In this document: in pieces, positions 57,190-64,000 of the stretch | How positions within the stretch are numbered: position 1 is the stretch's first letter | Layout of the letters: every line of letters begins with the position of its first letter | NCBI GenBank assembly: GCA_014529385.2 | Contig: CM043953.1 | Coordinates: 70,727,872 to 70,791,871 of the forward strand | Length of the DNA: 64,000 nucleotides | Source: Adiantum capillus-veneris | Lineage: Eukaryota; Streptophyta; Polypodiopsida; Polypodiales; Pteridaceae | Reading direction: 5' to 3' | Program-made: the position numbers and the translations under genes | Notes under the pieces: model-generated | Seen by the model: only the letters and a program-made list of their open reading frames with translations | Told to the model about the DNA's origin: nothing | The model's database searches: none

Positions 57190-57683
57190 TTGGACCCTTA
57201 CAAACACACACAAAAGACAACGTAGAAACTGATGACGTGACAGCTGTACGGACAGCCCGGAAATTGTGCAAACATGTTGACGTGGCAATTTGTACGGATC
57301 TCCGTGATTTGCGTTGTTGACGTTGCATTTGTACGAAGTTTTGTAAATCATGCTGGTAGCTTTTGGACCAGATGCTTTTGAGTTTGAAGGCTTTTTCATA
57401 ATAGCTTTTGGGCCTAGGGCCTTTAAAAATGAGGCTATGGGCTCATTCTCTGGCATGCTTCTGGACGAAGGTGCAGAGGATAAAGTACCGGCTTGTACTT
57501 AGTTGTGGAAATATAAAGAAATACCCACAGGGACGCCAAGGTTTGAGACGCGTACTCTCTGGGGTGGAATTCCACCACTCCGTGTCGCGTGTACTCTCTC
57601 TTTCAGTTTCAGTTGTTATTGAAGTGCTAAAAGTTTGTTCATTCTGTTCTTTTCTATTGGCACATGGTGCCCGTCTTGTGACA
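57190..57683 (+). repeat. LTR-like end, plus orientation
   Basis: Bases near 57260-57310 resemble the G3 LTR in reverse (words GTTGACGTGG, TTTGTACGGA and GTGATTTGCG). The segment ends TTGTGACA at 57683, complementary to the TGTCAC start of chromovirus LTRs. It could be the far end of the G5 3' LTR, separated from its start by the gag fragment. Low certainty. Confidence 0.4.
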
Positions 57684-57724
57684 ATATATGACTAATACAA
57701 TGGGTATCGGTGAAACGATACAAA

Positions 57725-58204
57725 TCAAAGTAGGCCATCCATTTCGCCAGCCATGAGTAAATGGCGATCTCTCCACATGAAGGGATCGTCATGAAAATGA
57801 AGAGGCAAAGTGCTCATGGCCGCATGCGAAAACAAGACATGTGTGGCACGCAACTCTGTGAGTTGCCATTGCATCTCTTGGAGTTCGTGTTGTAGCACCT
57901 CCACTAGGGATGTTTCCATAACAGGAGATGAAAGGAGAGTACCCTCGGGACGAAGCCTATCCGTGTATATGGAGTCAGGAGGAGAAAGAGACATCTCTTC
58001 CATTTGGTTAATGCATGCTAGCGGCGCCATTCTCGTGCGAAGAAGCATCATGTAACGCCATGGTGCTTGAATGTGCAAGTAAATATGAAAGTATGTAGCA
58101 AGAGCTTGCTTGGAAGAAACGCCCAAGAGTAAAATAATAAAAAAAGTAGTGGCAATTACAAGGGGGAAGAGAGAGCGTAGAGTACATGGCGAGAGATAGC
58201 TCAC
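57725..58204 (-). CDS. Unrecognised 159-codon frame
   Basis: The first third is hydrophobic (LFPLVIATTFFIILLLGVSS), possibly a membrane segment or signal. The rest is glutamate/leucine-rich with a short helix (LVEVLQHELQEMQWQLTELR). A TATA-like ATATAAGAGA lies at 58241-58250 about 40 bases upstream, and a GTGAGT donor-like word near 58230. I find no family. It lies just downstream of a Copia gag remnant on the same strand and could be retroelement-derived or chance. Confidence 0.3.
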   Translation of the reverse strand: MSYLSPCTLRSLFPLVIATTFFIILLLGVSSKQALATYFHIYLHIQAPWRYMMLLRTRMAPLACINQMEEMSLSPPDSIYTDRLRPEGTLLSSPVMETSLVEVLQHELQEMQWQLTELRATHVLFSHAAMSTLPLHFHDDPFMWRDRHLLMAGEMDGLL

Positions 58205-58418
58205 ACACGAAACGGATATCGCGCTCTACTCACCGGCGTGTCTCTTATATGTGAATTAACCGCCCTAGGATTTAAACCGGAGTGTGCAGACCAGGTCGGA
58301 TTAATTATTTTCAAAGGGTTGCACTTTGTTTTGTTTAAAAAATGAAAGTCGCCCTTTACTTAAAAATGTTGGGAGCTCACTTAAGTAAGGAGGGAGGCGC
58401 AAAAATAAACCTTTAGTA

Positions 58419-59327
58419 TTAAGGAAAAAAAACGTGCAACGAGTCTGCCATCTGTGGAAACGATCTGCCACTCTCGTAGCATCGCACTCTTGCGTGTCGA
58501 TGTTGACAACCGCCTTTGCTGGGCCGTCCTTGGGGCACCGCCTCCTGTGCAAGGCTACCACCCTCGAGATTCGTGCCGCCTCTACAGCACCACCCGATAA
58601 TGGCCACCCTTTCTTTCTTGAAATACCTGCAATCGGGTTTCTTGTGACACTTTTTTTCACATTGATAGCAAGTAACATCCTTATTCTTTGTCTTGCTCTT
58701 ACTTCTATTTTGAGTCATGTTGCCCGCATCACGCTTTTAATTTCTACCTCTTGCATTGTAGGCAGAACTTCCACCTTCTCCCCTATACTTGTGTCCAATC
58801 TCTTCATTGAGAATAGACCCTCTCACACCCTCATACGTGAGAGTGGGATTCTTACTCAAGGAGACAACCAATGTTTCCCAAGTATCTGGCAATGCCATAA
58901 CTAAGAAAATAGCTTAAAGCTTATCATCGAATTGCTAAAGCCCACTATCCTACAACTAACTCAACACACCTGTAAAAGCACTCAAATACTCAAAAGCTGA
59001 CTTCGAGTCATCAAGCTGAATATTCACCATCTTTCGCATCAAATGCACATGGTTCACAGGCGTGGTATTCTCATAAATGGACTTTGGCTTTTGCCATATT
59101 GCATAAGCAGAGTCCAAACGCTTGATGTCCGTCAAAATGTTATCATTGATAGCCATTCTGATGTAGGTCATGGCCTTCTTATTCAACTTGGTCCACTCTA
59201 GGTCAAACAAACCTTGTGACTTATTCTCTTCCAATGCATCTTCACAATTCTTTAAGAAAAGGATACCTTGCGTACGTTCTTGCCAGAGGTCGAAGTCTTG
59301 ACTATCAAACCGTTTGATTTTCATCAA
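58419..59327 (-). pseudogene. Copia gag remnant with zinc knuckle
   Basis: Starts near 59327: KRFDSQDFDLWQERTQGILF, IRMAINDNILTDIKRLDSAY, HLMRKMVNIQLDDSKSAFEY. After frameshifts come ALPDTWETLVVSLSKNPTLT and the knuckle CYQCEKKCHKKPDCRYFKKE (about 58665-58610), with the expected glycine replaced by cysteine but all metal ligands kept. No protease, integrase or RT follows. Together with the primer site and LTR upstream it is the 5' end of a Copia element, family different from Copia-1/2. Confidence 0.8.
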
Positions 59328-59793
59328 ACTTTTCGTTTCAGATACGGAAGAGGTAGAAGCTATCTTAACTCAACCACAAGTCTGTATACAAGAGAGATGC
59401 AATAGGCTGAAAATTTCAGCAAATAGGAGCAACCATAAGACTTTGTATACGATAGACCACAATTTCTTTATATGAAACTATCCAAATTTGAATTTTCAGC
59501 TGAATATGCGATTTAAAACACTTATACTCAGTTTTTCACTCAAATCCTTGCACAGTACATCAATATATGTGATCCCACAAATTTGATGCACATGCGTATT
59601 GCTGTTTTAACCTATAATAACCTGTAAATCACCTATTTTGACCTAAAAACAGTCTGTTTTAGGTTGTTTTAGCAATTTCGGTGACCTTCTTGACCCCGAA
59701 AGCAAGGGACTTCATGATGAAATCGAAACTGGTCGCGGGAAAGCAATATATCTTGTTGTCCAGCAACCTGCAAAGAGCGTGTTCTGGACCTTA

Positions 59794-59809
59794 GGACCCT
59801 TATACCAGT
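59794..59809 (-). other. Primer binding site of the Copia gag remnant
   Basis: The minus strand reads ACTGGTATAAGGGTCC after LTR end CTTTCA. It matches the iMet-type site in its first eight bases. Confidence 0.6.
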
Positions 59810-59921
59810 TGAAAGCGCGAAGGAGAGGCTACCGGTAGATGTGCAAGGTAAAGGAGTGCAAGATTGGGCCGAGTAGAGCAAGGCACGCGTACAGCAGAGC
59901 AAAAGCACTAGGGATCGAAAG

Positions 59922-59983
<62 letters not shown>

Positions 59984-60105
59984 ACGCTCGTTTTATTGGC
60001 CATCCTACTTTTACTATAAGTGACTTTAAAAAATGTGTCCAAATTCAATGTGAACCTAGACAAACCATAAAAAATATACAAAATGGGTTATTTAGGCCTT
60101 CAACA
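59810..60105 (-). repeat. 5' LTR of the Copia gag remnant
   Basis: About 296 bp. The minus strand starts TGTTGAAGGCC and ends GCTTTCA. Contains (CA)n(AG)n at about 59922-59981. No partner LTR recognised in the window. Confidence 0.6.
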
Positions 60106-60750
60106 CAACATTAATGTCTCAATTTAGAGAGTTATTCGCATGAGGTTACTGAATATATTATAAAAGAGCTTTTCACGTGCTATCTAAAATCATCTTCAAC
60201 TTAAAAGGTAATAAGTCCAAAACGGATGCAAAAACAAGATTGACGAATATAATTAGTCCTTTATATCAACCATATGGTTCGATAGTTTCGTAGCTTGATG
60301 TTATTGAACCTTCAAAACGACACATTTTTGTGTCTATTACTATATCTTTTTTTATACATTTCGAATGTAACGAAATGCTCAATTTATAGTCAAGAGTATC
60401 ACATAGCTATAACACCAATGTATTGAAGAGTCAAGCCATCATAGAGGAGAAGTCCAAGAGATTATAAAATTTAGTCAAGCGATAAAATTTACCAAACACC
60501 CAATTGACTCTCTCTCTCTCTCACGGGCTGTTAGGGATGAGACTTAGATGGCCCATATGAAGTGGTGAGGAGATTCATAATAATAAACTAGCTTCTGAAG
60601 ATTAACGAAAACAAAACATATGCTTTCAAATTTGACAACTATTAGATTCTAAAGATTTATTAATTTTATACAAAATGTATAGATGAAAAACTTTCTCACG
60701 TCAAAAGCTTCTAACATTGCAAGTAATATTCGATGCTTCAAGTGCATAGA
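60106..60750. other. AT-rich unassigned stretch
   Basis: No frame, RNA gene or repeat recognised beyond a short (TC)n near 60510. Confidence 0.4.
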
Positions 60751-60751
60751 A

Positions 60752-61267
60752 ATTCTTAAAAACTTGGTAGATTTTTAAGAAGAAGCGTTGGAAACTTCTT
60801 TTCTTAGAAGAAAGAATGGAATCTACAAGGGCACATGTGATATTCCACACTCGTAAGTTTCCTATACTTGTCAACTCAAAGTCGAAATCTGTAAAATAGA
60901 AACGTCTCTTCTACTCTGAGCATCTAGCCTCTCACCTATGGATTGATGCAATTATGGGTCAGTTACATGAATGTTAGTACTTATACTAAATATACTAACT
61001 ATCACAACCATTCTTAAAAACTTGAGACTTTCAAGAAGAAGCGTTGGAGACTTCTTTCTTTAGAGGAAAATATGGAATCTACAAAGACACATGTGATTTC
61101 ACATTCGCAAGTGTCCTATGCATGTCGACTCAAAGTCGGAATCTGCCAAATGGAGTCGCTTCTTTCCACTTTAGCATCTAGCATCTTACCTATGAATTGA
61201 TGCAATTCTTGGGCAACTACATGATTGTTAGTACTTATACTATGTATACTAGCTATCACAAACATTG
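60752..61267. repeat. 258-bp tandem duplication, two diverged copies
   Basis: Copies start at 60752 and 61010 with ATTCTTAAAAACTTG. Both contain AAGAAGAAGCGTTGG, TGGAATCTACAA, GTCAACTCAAAGTCG-like and TTGATGCAATT words. Divergence is moderate. No coding frame. Confidence 0.85.
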
Positions 61268-62555
61268 TTCAAACAATGCATGCATGAGATAATTGAGGTG
61301 TACAAGCAAATACAAACTCATTGTCCAAATTACTCAAAAATTATGGCTCAAGTTATTAAAACCTTAAATATCAAATCTGTAGGATTCAACCTCAAGTAAT
61401 ATTTGTTCTTGAGATAGGCACTTGCTTCAAATTACTATTTTTGAGATGTAGGAAAGATGAGCGAGTCTACTTCTCTTCTCATTACAGCATCCCTTTCCTC
61501 TACTCTCTTCTACCTAAGCTAATTATCTGTTTCAGTATGCTTGTCATTTTTGTTAACTTATACTCATTATCGCATCTAGTTGGACTTCCGCTGACCAATT
61601 TAAAAAGCTCACCAACATCATTAGATAAAAACAACTTCTTTGTTACGTGAACATGCACATAAAGTTTAGGCTTACTTGCAACCAACAAAAATAATAAAAA
61701 TACTCAAAGTCACACAGAGACAACCATTAGAATTCAGAGTTCGTCACTATTTTATTAGTTTTTAAAATTTGTATAGATAAGCAAACTTAAAAACAAATAC
61801 TCGCAAAACTGATTGAAAATGTGAATGTTCACTTCATTTAAGGTTTTGTTCGTCTTGAATAATACCTCCTCAAAGCTCTCTACATGGAACACAACAATCA
61901 ATATTTAAAAAACCAATTAGATTCTAAAGCATATTAAATTGTATTAAGAGGAGATACATAACCATCCAACTTTTAAAAGATATGTATGCAAACTTTTTTA
62001 CACTTACCTGGCCCATTGCAAACGTAGTGGACGCGTTCAAACAAGAGACGTAAAATCTACCATGATATTTATGACCATAATAAGAGTCCCTCAATAGACG
62101 TGTCACATGAAACCGACATCCTTGCAAAAAAGAATACATGTATCAATAAAAGAATTTTTTTTAAAATCCAATTAAGAAAAACAATATCAAAAACCATACT
62201 TGGAACATACACAAACTCACGTATACAGTCTCTGCGAAAAGCCCTAAGGACTCTCTCATTAGAACTTTTGTTCTCCTTTTTTTCCATTGTACAGCACTCA
62301 TGATATCTTTTCGCATCGCCTCAAGTATAAGACTTTCTCTGTTCAATGATACAATTAGTTTTCAAGTGTCAGAAAGTGCAACAGAAAGGAAATGAACTAA
62401 CACAAACACACGCACAAGCACAAGAGCAAACACAACCACAAGAGCACGATCTAGAACCAACACAGATATTAAACTCTGAGCATGCAAAGCACAACCTTAG
62501 GGGATACATTAGCAGACAAACATGGAAAGAATTGAAATGATAGTACGTGCGCACT

Positions 62556-62592
<37 letters not shown>

Positions 62593-62830
62593 ACCAAGAG
62601 GATGCGATGAGAAAGAGCACACACAAACGCATGCACAACCATGCACATACAAAAGAATACGGTTGCCAGCTACTAAGATGCGGATTGCTTATAAATCACC
62701 GTAAGGACTAAGGACCTCACATGTATAGATTGAGGGCCCTTAAGGCCTCGCATGTATGTGGACAAGGGCTTGCATCTGTGTGTTCAGGAGATTCAAACTG
62801 TCAAGCAAGTTGTTTGTTGACTACCCAGTT

Positions 62831-62880
<50 letters not shown>

Positions 62881-63350
62881 AAAAGCACTAGTTGTATACT
62901 CAGTAAAAAAATCTATTGAGCGTCCTGAAACATACAAGTTGTAGGAAAACGGAATGGAACTAAGGCCGTCGGAGAGGTAGGTTGAAGAGGGCAATGTGAG
63001 CTATGAAGAATAAACCTGTGTGGTGGAGAGTACTCCCATCTGAAGTTTCCGTGAAAAACACAAAAGAAAAGCTACGATCTCGCTCAACGCCTGATGAAGG
63101 CCTATTGTCGGTCATGAGCACAACCGGAATCTGCACTAGAGTCGTCCCACTAAGAGCATAGAGTGTGTGAGATCGAATCAAATCAATGTCAATATCTCCT
63201 GAAGAGTGACCAGAGCCACACTAAGAACATGAAGACAACGAGCCTTCCAGAGGTTTCATAGTGTGATACTAACCACCACATAAAACACCTCATCTCTATG
63301 TTGTGGATCACCCTATCTCATAATCATTGGAAGCATACAAAGAAAGCCTT
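61268..63350. other. AT-rich unassigned stretch with microsatellites
   Basis: No recognised gene. (GA)n at 62559-62590 and (TC)n at 62826-62879. Confidence 0.45.
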
Positions 63351-63357
63351 GAGGATA

Positions 63358-63990
63358 ACACGTGCTTCCAAAACTAGGTTTGCATAAATTTACTTGGTTT
63401 TGCACAGGCTCTACAAGCTTAGAGATCCACTCCTTCGGACAGTTGTGGATCCAAAATGGCGGAACATGTCTAAATCCCAAGAGGAGCCTACAAAGCACTT
63501 GCAGAGGCGGATCCTTGATGAGAATTTTTGGCACGAGGTGCATGCTCTTTCAGTGGCACTTAAACCTGTGTACGTCCTCCTTCAACTTACCGATATGGAG
63601 GGATCGACCTTGGGTCTAGTCTTTCATCTGTTTTTGCAAATAAAAGACCATATCTCCAAATGCTCCTTGTTGACTGCTGATCGATAAGAGGTTCCTCCTT
63701 ATGTACTACTATAATATTATCTATCAATGATTGAGTGTACACTATGGACTCTAATTGCTATGCTCAACTCAATTTTCAGCCGATCGGATATATTGAAGTA
63801 TGTGTAGAGACGTTGGACTTTCATGAGTCGTCCCATCCATGCGATGGCCGCCATGCTGCATCCTCTCTACAGGTCGCCAAAGCTATGGAGTGATACCTTC
63901 CTGAGCACAAAACAATCTGAGTATGTTGGTCTCATGTTTTCAAAGGATGATCAACTTCAGATAAAGTATGGCATATACAGTGTAGGCTTG
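63358..63990 (+). pseudogene. hAT-family transposase remnant (edge of window)
   Basis: Reads TRASKTRFA, stop, IYLVLHRLYKLRDPLLRTVV, DPKWRN, ILDENFWHEVHALSVALKPV, YVLLQLTDMEGSTLGLVFHL, then TGA/TAA; in another frame RRWTFMSRPIHAMAAMLHPL and YRSPKLWSD. The order TRFAS, then a helical block, then RW-xxx-LH-xxx-LxPxY is that of the region before the hAT C-terminal dimerisation domain in plant BED-finger transposases. At least one internal stop and one frameshift. The rest lies beyond the window. Confidence 0.72.
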
Positions 63991-64000
63991 TGACTGATGC

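Noticed and set aside
62369-62638. Cysteine-rich 89-codon minus-strand frame
   Set aside because: Arises from GT/CA-rich and AG microsatellite DNA; not protein-like beyond low complexity.
1-64000. tRNA, rRNA genes or CRISPR-like arrays
   Set aside because: No cloverleaf or rRNA core sequence recognised; the only tRNA-like words are retroelement primer sites. The tandem arrays lack the regular repeat-spacer pattern and the genome is a plant's.

Overview
Repeat-dense plant nuclear DNA with no host gene I can recognise. The evidence for a land plant is the mix of families: Ty1/Copia polyproteins with tRNA-iMet primer sites, Ty3/Gypsy chromoviruses with C-terminal chromodomains, a CACTA element with tnp2, DUF4218 and DUF4216 domains, and hAT and LINE remnants. 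The unusual LINE, the long (AG)n arrays and the nesting would suit a large genome such as a fern or another non-seed plant, but the sequence does not settle the lineage.

Left block (1-11321): a CACTA transposon read on the minus strand. Its 5' end, a TGTAGTG terminus followed by a 3-bp target site, lies at 11321 and its far end is outside the window. It carries a decayed tnp2 transposase gene and a second Ptta-like gene, plus a 5' non-coding part filled with CCTAA/CCTATAA-rich repeats. A Copia element (142-4067, target duplication GATGT) sits inside an exon of the second gene.

Second block (11704-23278): a gag-only Ty3/Gypsy element on the minus strand with 2-kb LTRs and target duplication GTCTC. 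A short basic reading frame inside its LTR ends at a splice donor that is in phase with an acceptor just before gag. Its 3' LTR is split by a plus-strand element without pol (12068-18156, duplication GATTT) that carries a broken PUR5 (AIR synthase) fragment and a TIR element. The 5' LTR keeps the uninterrupted site.

Third block (24011-27962): a LINE with ORF1, endonuclease and a truncated reverse transcriptase, plus a second 3'-end fragment. Both are bounded on both sides by (TC)n tracts in the LINE-sense strand, which suggests insertion into TC microsatellites.

Fourth block (28000-38600): low-information DNA, then an almost intact Copia element (32143-37691, minus, duplication GTCTG) of the same family as the first, next to a gypsy gag fragment.

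Fifth block (39742-57683): a stack of chromovirus remnants. One LTR is flanked by a polypurine tract on one side and a primer site on the other. Two related LTRs inserted into pol genes (protease, then RNase H), and there is a head-to-head junction near 53330. Last block (57700-64000): a Copia gag remnant with its 5' LTR, AT-rich DNA with a 258-bp tandem duplication, and a hAT transposase remnant at the right edge. Almost every element carries stops and frameshifts, so the window is best read as nested insertions that can be ordered relative to one another.
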